From Argentina anserina (taxonomy: Eukaryota > Streptophyta > Magnoliopsida > Rosales > Rosaceae), in contig NC_065873.1 of the NCBI RefSeq assembly GCF_933775445.1, positions 5,952,001 through 6,016,000 of the forward strand: a stretch of DNA of 64,000 nucleotides, written 5' to 3'. Numbering within the stretch: position 1 is the stretch's first letter; each line of letters opens with the position of its first letter. A program made the translations under genes and the position numbers. Positions 32,183 to 45,586 of this stretch are shown here, one piece after another. Below the pieces are notes generated by a model, which saw only the letters and a program-made list of their open reading frames with translations, did not search any database and had not been told where the DNA came from.

Positions 32183-35100
32183 TCAAGCCGCAGATTGGGG
32201 TCTGCTCTTCTTGATGTAACTTCCAAATCTTTGGGCCACTGCAGCATCATATGATGTATCCCAGACCTGAAATTTCAGTAATATAGAATTAGCTATCCTC
32301 GACCAATGTAGGAAAAACTTCAAAACACAAACAAGATCTGAAATGACAGCTCACTTCTAATTTCCCTTTCGAGCCTCCCATGGCCAGCAAAAAGGGGTTA
32401 TCTTGTGAAAACGAAATAGAAAACACAGCTCCCTGACAATGTTAAGAACAGTTCAACGACCAATCTCATACAAAAAAAATAATTTAATTCACTATAATAA
32501 GTCATCACAGTTTACAGTGAATATCATAGATGACTTACTGCTTTAGGATTCATGGACGCAATGCATGAAGGTTGATTATTTGACAAATCCCAAAGCTTCA
32601 CCTGCAAGACATAACAATTGGATTATATAAATCATATAAGAAAGAGTGACATGATAATGAATCTGAATGGTTCACAGAGACGGCAAGGTGGTGTAAGAGC
32701 ATACCATTTTATCTGTGGATCCAGTTGCAAGAAGCTGTTAAGAGAAAAAACAAATGGTATTAGGATGAGGTTACAAATAGATGATGCCGAAATTGCCAAA
32801 ATATGAGAAAGAAGGCTATACATTAGGTGCCAAAGGATTATAGGATATTCCACAAACAGCCTTGTCGTGAGCATGAAGAGTAAAACTGGGTTTAGATTCA
32901 GAAGTAGGTGCAGAAGTGGCAGCCCGAATATCAAAACCTTGGACTGTACCATCTTCAAGACTCACCTGGATGGAATCAAATGGTGATCATCAAATTCCAA
33001 TTCTTAACAAGCCATAGCAACTGTATCAGAACTACATGCATGTATAAATAGATGATATATACACACATCACCCAAATAAATGAATTCAGTTTAAGTTGCA
33101 TATACATGTTAATAAGCACCGAAACCAAAATTATCAGTAATTGAAAATGATCGTTTTTAGAGGCCAAAGTACACACCACATATGAATGCTCACTATGTGG
33201 ATCCCATGCTAAGGTTTCCACATCAGCTGTCACTGTCCACTTATAACCGGAATGTGTTGGCACCCTTCCATCTTTCTGGAATGCATAACAATTGTCAATT
33301 CATGTGGAAGGTTTCCAAACAAGCATGCTGCATAATAGAGGATAAGTTCCTCGATAACATAGATAGATGAATATAATCTTCTACTCAAGTGGAAAGAATA
33401 CCAAGACAACTGTATGATCAAATGATCCACTAAGAAGAACTTGAGGGGCAAAATGATTCCACGCAACCGCCTGAACCTGTAGAAAGTAGTAATTAAGGCC
33501 AACATTGAAGCCAAACAACTTAACATCTGAACATATCTCAAATTTGGGTAGCACACCATCCAAGCATTGATATATCTAGATAAAGCATATAAGAGATATT
33601 TGGGTAAAATTCTTGCCTTGTCTGTATGATGCTCCATAGTAATGTTACATTTTCCCGTAGCCACATCCCAAATTTTAACTAGTTTGTCAGCACTTGCACT
33701 GGCCAGTATATTTCTGTTTACAAAAATGGTCAGAATATGAAGCAAGAACATGCTGTACAAAACTTTCAAAAACCAAACAAACCTGTACTCCTTATTCCAA
33801 GCAAGCCCCAGGACTGAATCTGTGTGACTACCTTCCTTGTATTTGATTGAGGTCTAACAGAAAAGAAGTTGCAAATCGGTAAAAGTGAAATAGTTGCTTG
33901 TTTATTAACTTAAATATTGAAGGAAGGAGGCAAGACCTTTTTCCCTTTCTTTTTCTTCTTCTCAGCAATGCCGCCCAAGACCACACATGGTTGTACTTCA
34001 TCAATCTAGAAAACACAAAAATTATATTAGAAGTACAATAACATTTTTAAATGTCAATCAGACTACTAATAGAAAACAACATACAATGTCGAGATCCCAT
34101 ATCTCAATGGTAGGTTCACTCATCAAACCAACAGCTATAAAGTTTCCTGCAACATATAAAGACACTCAGTTAGACGTAAATCAAATACAAAGATAAATCA
34201 AGCAGAAACCAGAAGGAGTGTCTAATAATTAATAAAAGCTTTTGTTGGTATGAAAAGAACGCAAATAATATATCTACAACTGCAAATATAAGTGCTAAGA
34301 AGGGGGGAAAAAAGGGTACCAATGCACAAAATTTAGTTGCACAAATAGAGCTAATTGTCGATAGAAGCTAAGAAGATTAAGTAGATTCATGTCTGACTAA
34401 TATAGATGCATACAACCAACAAATAAACCAAAATACACAACAAAGCACACAATTATATACCTTTGTCTCCACCTTTGATAGGACAGTCAAGCCATGCTGT
34501 GCACAGGGGAAATGCTGATATAATGATGTCATGGTGAACATAAACATCCACTTCACCATCCTCTGTTTCAGTATATAGCCAAATCTGCTCAAGCACAATT
34601 CAAGAATGATAAGTGACATACAGAAAAATAAATGAAAACAAACAGTTCAGCTAAGTATTACATACCTCGAGCTGACTGATATCATCCTCGTTTCGAGCAC
34701 ACACTATGACTGAATCATTTGGGTTGATGGTCATGTCTTCACTATCTTCAGAATCCTCGTCCTATAAGAAAAGATAAATGTCAACAAACACCAAGTTTAC
34801 CACTTCTAGCCTCACAATACAGGAAAATTAAACACATAATGGCACATTAAGTTTTCAAACTTACATCATCCTTGTCCTTCTTGAGATATGGATCCATATC
34901 ATTACTTGGGTAGTAAAGGTCCCCAAACCCACCACTAAACAAATCAATGCCTGAAGTCAAACATAAAAAAGATCTGCAATGTCAGCTTGCTTAAATGAGT
35001 CAAATCCTTAATGACAAATTGAAGATGCGGTAAACCACTTTAAAAATATAGCAAATTATATTAGTAAATTTAGCGATGGTTCTAGTTCAACCTTCTCTCA

Positions 35101-35940
35101 CAGTTTAATTGCCAGTCTAATGCCAACATTATAACTTTCATGGAAAATTTATATACTAAAACCATCTAACCAAACAACAGCTCATACCAACTTCATAGAT
35201 TTCACTATTTTTCAAGTTTAACCATCATTCTAAACAACCCAATTTTATGTTCCAAGAAATGACGTAAAACAATATAAAGATCAAAGTAAATACCATCATC
35301 ATCCTCATCGTCATAATGATCCATGTCAAGCTCCTTCAATCCTTCCGTAATGTCATCATAATTGTTCCCTGATTTCGTCACTTTAGAAGCTCTACCAAGT
35401 GCTTTTGCAACCTCTAAAGCTTGCGAGACTTCACCGCCCTCACTGGTGGTTTCAACCTCCATTTCTCCCTCATCATCCTCATCACTTCCACCAGCTCCAC
35501 TGCACAAACAACACCCACCATAAGTCCATAACTACCTTTAACTCGAAAACCCTCATAAAAACATCACATCTTCATAACCATTACACAAACACATTGCTCC
35601 TACACTAGTTTAAAAATCCAATCTTTCCCTATTTGCTCTATAAAGACTCCACCTTTTACGAAATCAAAGACACCCAACAAGTTGTTTCGACAAAGTAAAC
35701 ATCATTTGGACAAGAACTCACCAAACACTATGAAACAAGTTGAGAGCAGACAGAGAAACAACATGTATCAGAAACAGAGACAACGTAGGAATGGAAAAGA
35801 CAAGGAGTTGAAGAGGAAGACCTTTTGTCTAGGATGCCGGATTTTATTAGCTCATCGATTTCTTCTTGGGTGGGCGGCTCGGCAACAGCAGGGACTGGCT
35901 TAGAAACTCCTTTGGGCACCCAGGAAATTGCTGATATCAT
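32183..35940 (-). CDS. Periodic tryptophan protein 1 homologue (WD40), 16 exons, 500 aa
   Basis: WD40 protein of the PWP1 family, known from yeast and animals as a nuclear/nucleolar chromatin-linked factor in ribosome biogenesis. The exons (minus) are 35940-35822, 35499-35294, 34950-34865, 34761-34666, 34584-34461, 34146-34085, 34005-33937, 33853-33783, 33713-33617, 33476-33402, 33275-33177, 32965-32822, 32734-32705, 32601-32539, 32432-32355 and 32266-32183. They join in phase to 500 codons plus stop. The start reads MISAISWVPKGVSKPVP, a family hallmark. An acidic stretch (SDEDDEGEMEVE, then DDEDDD) and a Lys cluster (EKKKKKGKK) come before the propeller. WD repeat ends are visible: EIWDLD, KIWDVATGK, GFDIRAATS, KLWDLSNN, EVWDTS. 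All introns are GT-AG except one GC-AG (after exon 9). It looks functional. Confidence 0.95.
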
Positions 35941-38653
35941 CTCTTCTTCTTCTTTGGCTCAGGGTTTCAGTTTGAATTGATGAAGGTGGAGTTGAGAGGT
36001 TTGAGAGGTATGAAAATTTGGCGGTGGAGCTAGCAAAAGTGAATCAACCCTTGCGGCTGCGCTATGATACCAAACCTTGGGCTGTTCGAGTTTTTATTGG
36101 GCTCTTCCATATGTTGGGCTATTGCGCACTGTTTTAAAATGTAAATAAAAATTGAGGGCAACATTGGGAAAATATAATCTTGCCGAGTGTAAATCATCTT
36201 CTTTCTAATATATGCACTGAAAAGAAATCGGATGTAAATTTGCCAACCACGTCAATTTTACCAATTTTCTATATCCATAACATGTGTCATTTGATTTAAC
36301 TAGTTTTAACCATAATTATCAATATATATTTATATATAAATTCTAATTTCTTTTCATTTTCACTTTAACAAATTCTTCCAAATCACATTAATTGATTTCT
36401 CTACTATTTATCACATTAATAAATTCTAATTTCTTTCCAATTTCATTTTAACAAAATTTGACATGTGAAACAACAACATGGAGCTTAAGCCCTTTTACCT
36501 GGGCCTAAAGTCTCCTAAAAAAATGTCTCCCTACTTCTATTATTTTTCACAATACAAAGTAAATTATAATGAACACAAACAAAACTTAGCAAGTCGGCAG
36601 AAAAAGCCAATTGGGCACCTAAATTCCGACGCTAATGGAAAAATTATGCAATTAAAACCTCATTGAGCCATGGGCACCTAGCGATGCAACCAAATTAATC
36701 AGCTTTAGAATTCACTTACCTTGAAATACAAAACCATACCAAATGCGGGTTTTGAGGTAATTGAATTCCTCAATGTGAAAACAAAGAAGGAAGAAGAAAA
36801 GAAAACATAGATAAATCAAAATTGAAAATATAGTTTCATACCTTCTTTACGAGAGAAAGCCAAAGAGCTAAAACCCCAAGTTAACAGCTTCTGTGAATAT
36901 GAAAAGTCAATCATCTTCTCAAACAAATCAAAAGTATTGATTATCTAAAAGAATAGTGTAGTTTAATTAAGTTTTTCTATTAACATTTAAATTTTATTAT
37001 AATATATTATTTTCTCTTAACCATGGTTAAGTTAGTTAAATCAAATGTCACATGTCATGGATATAGGAGGTGGGGCAAATTTTGGGTGGTCGCCAAATTT
37101 ACTTCCATATTTCACCCCAATACTTTGAATTATATGGCATCCTACTCGAGTAAAGGTCCTCTAACTATTAGGCATCTGAGTGTAACACTGCCTTCAGAAC
37201 TCCAGCAATTCTATTTGCCATTTGATGTTCTGAAACCCTTTCTTTAACCCTCTTGTAGCCTCTCTTCCCCATTGTAAGCCTCCTCGATCGCGACATGGCT
37301 AGCAAATTTGACAACATTTTTTGCTGGAGGGGTAACCCTTATTTCCCAACACAATAAACTTGTTGTTCAGTTCACTACAATGAGTACAATCTCTGTGGTT
37401 CCACCTGTCGGTATTCCCCGGGAAAATTTTTCAATTTAAAACAAGAATACAAGTAAGAGAAGAACTTACAAGATAACTAGGCAATATGCATATCAAAATG
37501 AAGGTTCTGAGGTTCATTTCCATGGCTTCAATAGTTGTCATACCAAAGTATCATTACAAGATGAAGTAAGATAATATGACTAAGATGCATGTAACTCCAA
37601 CAACATTAGGGTCAGAAAGGAAGAAGAAATCAATAACATTAATGCCTAATATGGCATCTTGTACTTTATCTATTATGCTAACTGGAATTGCTTTACATTA
37701 CAAGATAGATTAGCATATTGTACACCAAGATGTCAAAACAAAATATCAATTCATTAATAACTAAATAATATTCTATGCCTGAGAATTTTGCAGAAGACAT
37801 CAATGGCAGCTAGATAGGAATCTACAGTCAGTGTTTTGCTTACACAATGAACATGATCTTCAATATTTTCCTTCACCTTTACAAAGTGAATTGCGATAGT
37901 ACCACCGTCCACCAGAGGAGACCTGATCCCGCTCGCAACCTTATCAAACTAAAAAAAGAAAATGCTCGCCAGCGTCATGGACTGCTAGACCTCGACTAAG
38001 ACACCATATGATCGAAATAGTGCCTTTAAAACCTGGAAATCATGATTTGGGACCGAGGAGCCTACCTACAAGATATGAGTGACTGAAAAAAGCGGCAGCT
38101 TGACCTATCTACCCCTAAACCGCTCACACACAACCAGAGGACCGGGCGAAGGAGCCACCACGTGCAGGGAAAGAGATTTGATCGGCCATAACAGATAATC
38201 TGGGAAGTTTTGGTCAAGATCGCAAAAAACCCTAGTGCCTAGGGTTTATGATATGGTTAAACATGATCACCTCCAATATGGTTAATTAATTTCTCCCTTC
38301 AATGCATAAAAACTAAAATTCTACGTAAGCCAATTATTCATCTGGTATAATTAGAGAAAATGCACCCCAACATGCGAAAGACAAGAGAAAAAGAGTAAGG
38401 TTTTGTGTCCCGTCTTTGCACTTTTGTTTCTGCCTTAAATTCTCTCATGCACCCCAAAAATATAAGGCAAACTTGGTAATCTTGCAAATTTTATGTTCTA
38501 TTACCCATGTCTAAAATATATTTTTTTAAAATTAACAATCAACCTAATAATAGGTTTGGGTGTAAGTTAAAGTGATTAGTGTAATCTAAAACATATATAT
38601 GTTTTTAGGTGTATATCTAAATCCCCTGTATTTCCATGTTCGGAGTTTAGATT
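35941..38653. other. Intergenic, no gene recognised
   Basis: The left end should carry the PWP1 promoter. The GC-richer patch at about 37900-38250 contains CCCTAGTGCCTAGGGTTT and may be a transposon scrap. Frames at 36478-36666 and 37023-37247 show no domain. Confidence 0.45.
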
Positions 38654-39383
38654 ATGCCATCGGCTACTGTGACTGTACAGGGAACCAACTATGCTCATCA
38701 TGTGGTTCAACAAAGCGAACCCAACCCAGTAGCGTTGGAGAAGGAGGAAGACAAGCTCCTCATCATATTCAAGTTCTTCAAGGTAAGAGTCAATCCCCGT
38801 AACCCTTGTTCTCGGGTTCATTATCACGGTAGGACTCTAATTGATGAAAAGGATATGCGGTTCAGTTTTTCTGAATTCATGCATCAACTTTCACCATCCA
38901 ATCCCAACAGAAATACGGCCGAGTACAAGCGCCAGATCTTAGTTGTCTTTCATCAACTTTGTCTATGCCGGAAGTAGATGTAAATTATGTTATTATTCCC
39001 AAGATATTCCAGGTGGTTGAGATGGCGGAGACTATCCAACTCCCTATTATTGTTTATGTGTGGGAAAATTTTGTAGAATTGGACCATTCAGCCGCAATCA
39101 ATTCCCACCTATTAAAGTCACCCCGACATCTACATGGGCGATTGCGACTTTGGAGTCATTTGTGCAAGTAGACGAGTCTATTCTTGGACAAATGCCTTCG
39201 TGCGCTATTTGTTTGGAGGATTTCAATGTTGCTGATTTAATGGAACAACCCTTGACTAGGTTTCACTACCAACTTTTCATGTACATTGCATTGTTCAATG
39301 CCTGGAGATCAGCAACTTGTGCTCCCTCTGCCGATACGCAATGCCAAGACAAGTACAAGAAGAATAATGATGATGTAATAACT
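38654..39383 (+). pseudogene. RING-H2 E3-ligase-like pseudogene
   Basis: Frames at 38654-38977 and 39060-39386 carry a block MPSCAICLEDFNVADL, the first C-x2-C pair of a RING-H2 finger. The frame then slips near 39265. In the next frame the rest of the finger appears: FHVHCIVQCLEISNLCSLCRYAM, giving H-x2-C and C-x2-C, while the central C-x-H is degraded (PLTRF in place of the usual PC.H). Intact relatives transfer ubiquitin to substrates. The frameshift and the insertion right after it (39374) make this copy non-functional. Confidence 0.75.
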
Positions 39384-42160
39384 TGAATTCGATTTCCTTT
39401 TTCTTGTAATTTCATGGTGAATAATGAAATGATATTTTGGTTATATCCATATTATACGTCTTCTAAATGGCCTTCATTCGAAGTAGAAATCGGTTCGAGA
39501 ACTAATAAGTCATTTTATGTTTTTATTCATTTGACTCAAGAGTCGACTTTTAATCTGTCACTCGTTTCAGAAAACTTCATTCATGAAAGTTATAGAGCTC
39601 ATTAAAATGAGTTCATAGATATTCAACACGTAATTTTCAGAAGTCGGAGGAGCGAGAAATTAATTACGAAAGTTTGTTGTTCAGAGGAGTAAAATGGGGA
39701 TATGATTTGAAAATACCTTCTCACACTTATCTTCTCCCTCTCCCTCCACCGAACTCACCTATTTTTTTTTCTTCTTCTTCTTCTCCATCAGTTCTTTCTT
39801 CTCACTCCACCGACCCTCTCATTTCTTTTCTTTCTCGAATATCTTCCTCCTAACCGAAGCTCTCTCTCACCACACAAACCTTCTCATTCCATCCTTTCTT
39901 CATAACTTCACCAGCTCATCTTCCACTTTAGACCATTATCATAGTTGTTTTGCATAAGAGAGGAGCAAGCTGTGTTGACGGGTGCTAGGACCTGCAACAG
40001 CTCAGTCCAGCCGCCTGGGTTGTTACTGCCAGCAAGTCCAGGGTTTGGTTGTTGTCGAATCAGCCTTGCATTTTTGACCACTGGTCACACAAATTTTGGA
40101 GGTTGTTTAGGCTTTAAAAACCAAGTGGGCAGCTGCATTAGTGGCAAAGACTGGGAAGCTCTCCTCCGGCAGCCCCTCAACCTTTTTATCAGTATTTTTG
40201 GGTAAGGAGTCCCTTGCCTTGACTTTTGTTGTTGTGAGGTTGTATTTTGGGGCAGCGAGTTAGAGTTTTGTTGAGTTTGAGGGTAGGGTGGAGTGGTTGA
40301 TATTGTTGGAGTCTAGACTTTAAGTTTTTTTTTTATATAAGTTTGGACAGTTTGGGGTGTAAGGAGCTGAGTTAGAGTTTGTTTTTTTAGAGAGAAAGGG
40401 TGTTTTGGATAGATGTGAGGCTGGCAACAGGGCAAGGTTTGAGGTGGAAGTTTTAATTAAGTTTTGAGATTGGATTGGTTATGGTTGGGCAGTGAGGCAG
40501 TTAGGTTTCAGGTTATTAGGTTTTTTTTGGTTAGTTAAGTGAGTTGTTAGGTGGTTGAGTTTAGGTTAGAGTTGTGTGGTAAAGAGAGAATGGGAGCACC
40601 AAACTCTTTGTGGTTGTCCTTAGTAATTTTGCGTTTGTGTTTGGTTTGTTTTGGTTCTTTAATACTAAGTGATTCCTTCTTGTCACTTAGGTGCTTAGTT
40701 GTTGAGGAAGCGAGTGAGTGAATCTCACTTGAATTTACAAAGTTGCAAACAAAGTTAAGGTGAGTAAACATCACGTTTGGTCTAGTTACCCTTGGCAGTA
40801 ACTAGACGTGTGAACTTAAATTTTATATATTTTTACTTGTTGTGGGATTGAAATATAAATGTGTATATATTTGGTGATTTATATACGTATATCTAAATGG
40901 TAATAGAATATGCATATATTTATCACTAGGTATATAAATCTATTATGTTTGTGAAATATATTACATATTTTTAGTTGTTTATATTGAATTACGGAGGATG
41001 AGACCGAGAGGAAATAAAATGTACCTCTTAGTAAATTGGAGAATTTTGGATGAAATATTTGTATAGTCGAAGTGCTTATATGTTGTGTGACCGGGAGGGA
41101 AGAAAATGTATCTTCCGACATTATTCAGTTATATTGTTGTTATGTTGTTACCGGAAGGGAAGAAAATGTACCTTCCGGCATTATTGAGTTATATTGTTGT
41201 TATGTTGTTACCGGAAGGGAAGAAACTGTACCTTCTGACATTATTGAGTTATATTATTATTATGTTGTTACCGGAAGGGAAAGAAAATGTATATTCCGAT
41301 ATGATTGTTGCGTGCGTGGTTTTGTGGGTTGTGGTGTTGTCTTTGTGGCGGCAATTTTGAGGCAAAAGATTTTGTTTGAGTTGTTCTGCCTTAGTGGCTG
41401 CCAGTTTGGTGAAAGAAAATGAATACATATGATTTAGCCTTAGCGGTGGCCCAAGTGGCAAAATGTATTTCAATGTTCTACCCTTTGTGGCGTCCTTAGT
41501 GGCATAGGCATATGTCAGAACCACTCATTGGCCGGTTGTGGGGATGATTATCTAGAGTTCTAGTATTACTGCCAATCTTCTATGTGCGACTTGAGGGTCC
41601 CATTAACCCAAAACATTTTGCATGTGTTGCAATGTAATTGTGAGTTGTGTTTATGCATGTGTTGCGATATGTGGCGTTTGTTGTAGCATTGGTTGTGTGT
41701 TTGACGTTGTTAGTGTTGTGATGATAATGTTGTTTTATACATATTTATGAGTTTAGAAATATGTTACATTATCCGTGAGTAGTTCTTTTAGTTTACTCTT
41801 ACCAGCTTTGTAGCTGACCATGTTTGTGTTTACAATTGTGGTGTACCATTATTGGTGCAGGAGGTAGTACTGCAGGTACTGCGAGACAATGGAGGTGGAC
41901 GGTTTTCTGCATCGTGATAGCAAAGCGCTGTTTTTACTTTTGTTCATTTTAGTCTGTTTTTGGTGAGGACTTGTGAGAGTGATTACTGTACAACTTACAT
42001 TCGTGTAATTATGTTTTGGTACAGTTTGTAATCCAAGTGTTTTGTTAAAATTGAAAAAGATATTCAGCTGCTGTAACGTAATTTTATTTATTGAAGTTAT
42101 ATCAGAGTGTTAGTATCCACAAATTCGAAATTTTATTGTTCTGAATTTAGGGATGTTACA
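39374..42160. mobile_element. Solo-LTR-like element C (2787 bp)
   Basis: Starts TGTAATAACTTGAATTC and ends GAATTTAGGGATGTTACA, so it has TGTAA/TTACA inverted ends. The flanks are GATGA (39369-39373) and AATGA (42161-42165), a 5-bp duplication with one change. It is homologous to element D: the shared order includes GACTTTTAATC.GTCACTC, the GAGTAAATCTCACTT-like region and the hairpin repeats. No gag or pol is found. It lies immediately behind the broken RING frame. Confidence 0.7.
41003..41300. repeat. Hairpin array with exact 60-bp period in element C
   Basis: A first hairpin, ACCGAGAGG (41003-41011) with CCTCTTAGT (41024-41032), is followed by four units at 41091, 41151, 41211 and 41271. 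Each unit has a CCGGAAGG-like arm, a 12-nt loop GAAGAAAATGTA, and a CCTTCCGG-like arm. The unit at 41151-41178 is perfectly paired. The 60-nt period keeps one plus frame open (41072-41422), which I do not take as a gene. Confidence 0.85.
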
Positions 42161-43351
42161 AATGAGCTGCTTGCTGCAATTACTAGATATTTCACTATTA
42201 TGACTAGTTTAGTCTTGCCATTTAAAACACAACAAAAAAATGTAGTTGCTTGTTTGCTACTGATCCAATTAAAATGTATCATCTCTTATTTACTGTGTTT
42301 GGAGCAACTTGTAATGGAATTTGTAACCAACTTTGTACTTGGCTACTTGCTATGATAATGGAATATAATTTGACCTTTTGGTTCTTCCCTACTTATTGGA
42401 TTCTTTTAAATTTGCAATCTATTATTCATGTTTTGTTGAAAGCTTCCTTGACTGTATTAGACTCAATAATCGATACAACTCCATGTTCACCCTCCAGATT
42501 TCAGACTTTAGCTATTTGTTTGATTTCCCAGCACCAATTTGTGGCATTACTTATGATATCCCCTTCCTTCTTTAATCATAAGATGGCTACTAGAGTCAAT
42601 CTAAAATGAAGAAGTCAAATCCATAAGTACTACTTGAATATATACATATTTTGTCGACAGACCTCCATCTACCAAGCATCTTTGCTGCAATATGTATTCT
42701 CGACACTTAATTTTCATCATACAGTTGATGGTTTGTTTATTTTTTAGTTGGCGTTGTTAGAAACTTTATCACTTGTGTATTCTTTCTAGAAAGCATATGG
42801 ATGTTATGCTTCTGTGTAGATCTGTGAAAAGTTGATGTTCAAACTTTTGTAATATTGATGATGATCTGATGATCACATTTCTGCTGCCCCCAGAGTCCAC
42901 TTATGCGTTGTAAGTGAGGACCAAACTTAAACAAAATGCCTTAATTCCACTTATGCTTGACAATTATCTAGCAACATGTGATGAACTCTTCCTTTGTAGA
43001 CAAATGACCAGCAATTTAGTATCTCTGTTTATTTGTAATGACTATGTACTTGGTTTAGCTTTCTCTAGATATGAATTGTACTCTTTTCTTTTCTTCCATG
43101 CACAGTCACACAGAGGCCAAATGGTTAAAGTTATGTTGCTTATGAGGTAATATATGTATATGGGTTAAGTCTTTCTAATTGTTCTAATCATCTTTGAGCT
43201 TCAAGGAATGATGACTAGTAAAACTGTGGAGTAGCACTCCATTGGCGTGAAAAGGCACACATTTATGACCAGTAGGATCTCCTATTGCACTAAAACAGAT
43301 ACAAACTAGACAATTCTCTCTTCACGTACACCTGGATTCGTACATATAAGT
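42161..43351. other. Spacer between elements C and D, no gene recognised
   Basis: Frames at 42250-42609 and 42914-43150 lack any known domain. The spacer is flanked on both sides by related LTR-like elements, but these have different target duplications, so it need not be their internal region. Confidence 0.45.
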
Positions 43352-44641
43352 TGTAATAACCCGAATTTTCAATACCATTTATTTTAACTTCTCGAAAATT
43401 AAGGAAATAGTAATTTGATTAAATTCACATTTTACGCCTTTTATTTTGTCGTTGTTCAAAGTAGAAATTCGTTTCGAGAGTCAAAGGTGTATTATTTGAT
43501 TAAGTTCATTTGACCAAAGAGTTGACTTTTAATCCGTCACTCTTTTCAGAAAACTCCATTCATCAAAGTCGTAGAGTTCATCAATACGAGTTCGTAGATG
43601 CGCGACATGCTTTAATCGGATGTCGTATGTGAAATTTGTTAGAAACAGAAGTTTGGTTTCCGATTTTTAAATGAATATACAATGAAGGAGATGAGATTTA
43701 AAATTAAGAAAATCAGTTTTTTTTTTCAAAATCAGCTCGGTTATTGTTCACCCGAGATTGGAGCTGTTTGAAGCCCAGATATGAAGAAACAATGCGGCTG
43801 TCCCGTTTGAAGAAGTGAGGAGAACTCCCTCCTCCGGCAACCAATCAACGTAATTCTTCTTGTGTTTTGAAGCTTGTAAGCTGTTTATCAACCCTCTAAA
43901 ATATTTTTATCTATTTTGAAACATAAAAGGAGAATCGACGATTTCTTTTTCTAAGATCTAGGAATAGTGCCGATTTATGTTCTTCGTTGATTAGACTGTT
44001 TAGGCTTCGATTTAGAATTTGGTGTCAACTAGAAAGTTGTTGGAAATGTTGGTTAGATTATGGTGGTAAATTTTGGTGATCATTGGTGGTCACCTGAACA
44101 GTGACAGTGCCGCCACTGTTGGTGGCGTGTAGCGGTGTGTTGGGTCATGTTTTTCGGAGTAATGGTTTACTCCATTGTGATTTGCTCGTTGATACGAGCG
44201 TTTACATAGGTCATTTGCATGTGTTAGGTTAATTCTTGAGTAAGTTAGTTGTTGTTAAAGGTTTGATGATTCTATGTTGAATTTTTTATTGGTTGTTTAC
44301 TAAGTGAGACTTGTGTCACTTAGCTACTTAGAGTTCATTGAACCAAGTGAGTAAATCTCACTTAAGGTTGCAAGTTGCTAGCGGGAGCGAAAAGGTGAGT
44401 AAACCTCACGTTAAGCTAGTTACCCATGGCGGTAACTAGGCGTATTTAGTATGGGTTGATTATTTGTATGTTGTGAGATTGATATATATTTATATATATA
44501 TGGTGATATATATATATATATACCTTTAAGTGATAATGAGATCGTACATATAATTCTATTGTTTATATGTTGTTATATTTTATTTATCGCTTTGAAATAT
44601 TGTGCGCGTTTTGTTGGATTATATTGATTGTGGAGGATGAA

Positions 44642-44758
44642 ACCGAGAGGGAATAAAATGTACCTCTCGGTAAATTAAAGGTTTGTGGAGGATAATTGTA
44701 TAGTTGAAGTGTATGTGTGTTTTGTTTGGCCGGAAGGGAAGAAAAATGTATCTTCCGG
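44642..44758. repeat. Hairpin family 1 in element D (GAGAGG and GGAAGG stems)
   Basis: ACCGAGAGG (44642-44650) pairs perfectly with CCTCTCGGT (44663-44671) around a 12-nt loop GAATAAAATGTA. CCGGAAG (44730-44736) pairs with CTTCCGG (44752-44758) around a related loop. The loops are conserved and the stems differ at both arms together. Confidence 0.85.
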
Positions 44759-45586
44759 TAGTATTGATGTTTGAATGCAGTGGTGTGAATAGTATTAATG
44801 TTGTGCTTATGTGGTTTCACCAAGTGGCATGTGGTGAGTGTCATGGTGTTTTGCCTTGCCTTGATGGTAAAATGTTTGTGAGGGTGTGTGTGTCTCGCAT
44901 AGTAGCGGCCCAAAGTTGGATGTTTTGACATTGTGTTAGTGTTGATGTACCTATTAGCAGGGTTCTTAATCCACCAACCTTAAAATCGTTCTAAAAATAT
45001 AATTGTTTTGAAAATACATGAACTTGATCATCAACGGTCCATGGGTAAGTAAAAATAGAATTTTAGTAAAATGGTTTGAAAGGTTGTTGAATAGGAGGAC
45101 CATATTAAAGGTGAGTTGTTTTATAGTATTTGTTATTTGTGGTAGTGAGGGTGTTGACATAGTTTCTGGGCCATTAACCTATTAAACTTGATAAATATGT
45201 TTTGTTTTCAAAATATATGAACTTAATCGACTACGGTCCATGGGTAAGTAAAACATGATTTTATTGTTATGGTTTTTAAAAGGGTTAATGGTTAAGAACT
45301 ATGTTAAATGATTGTGATGTATGATTCTTATTTTTAAGATTTATCTGTTTGATAAGTGATTTTATGAATTACGCTATTCTATAAGAATCACTAATTGTTC
45401 TTGCGTGCAGTGTAATCTCCTGAACAAAGTTATTATATATGGATTACACTTTTCTTATCTTATTTCTTGTGACGTGAATTCATGAACTACGCTTTCATGC
45501 AAGATTCACTACTTCTTTTCTTGTATGTTCTTTCTAGTATGAGTGAGTGTTGGGTGTTGACGTGGTGTGTGTGAGTCTTGTGATGA

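Noticed and set aside
35205..35507. Minus-strand 100-aa ORF as its own gene
   Set aside because: It is exon 2 of PWP1 read into the following intron.
41072..41422. ORF with repeated peptide (VVTGREENVPS)
   Set aside because: It is the translation of a 60-bp hairpin satellite; a period divisible by three keeps the frame open. No start context or domain.
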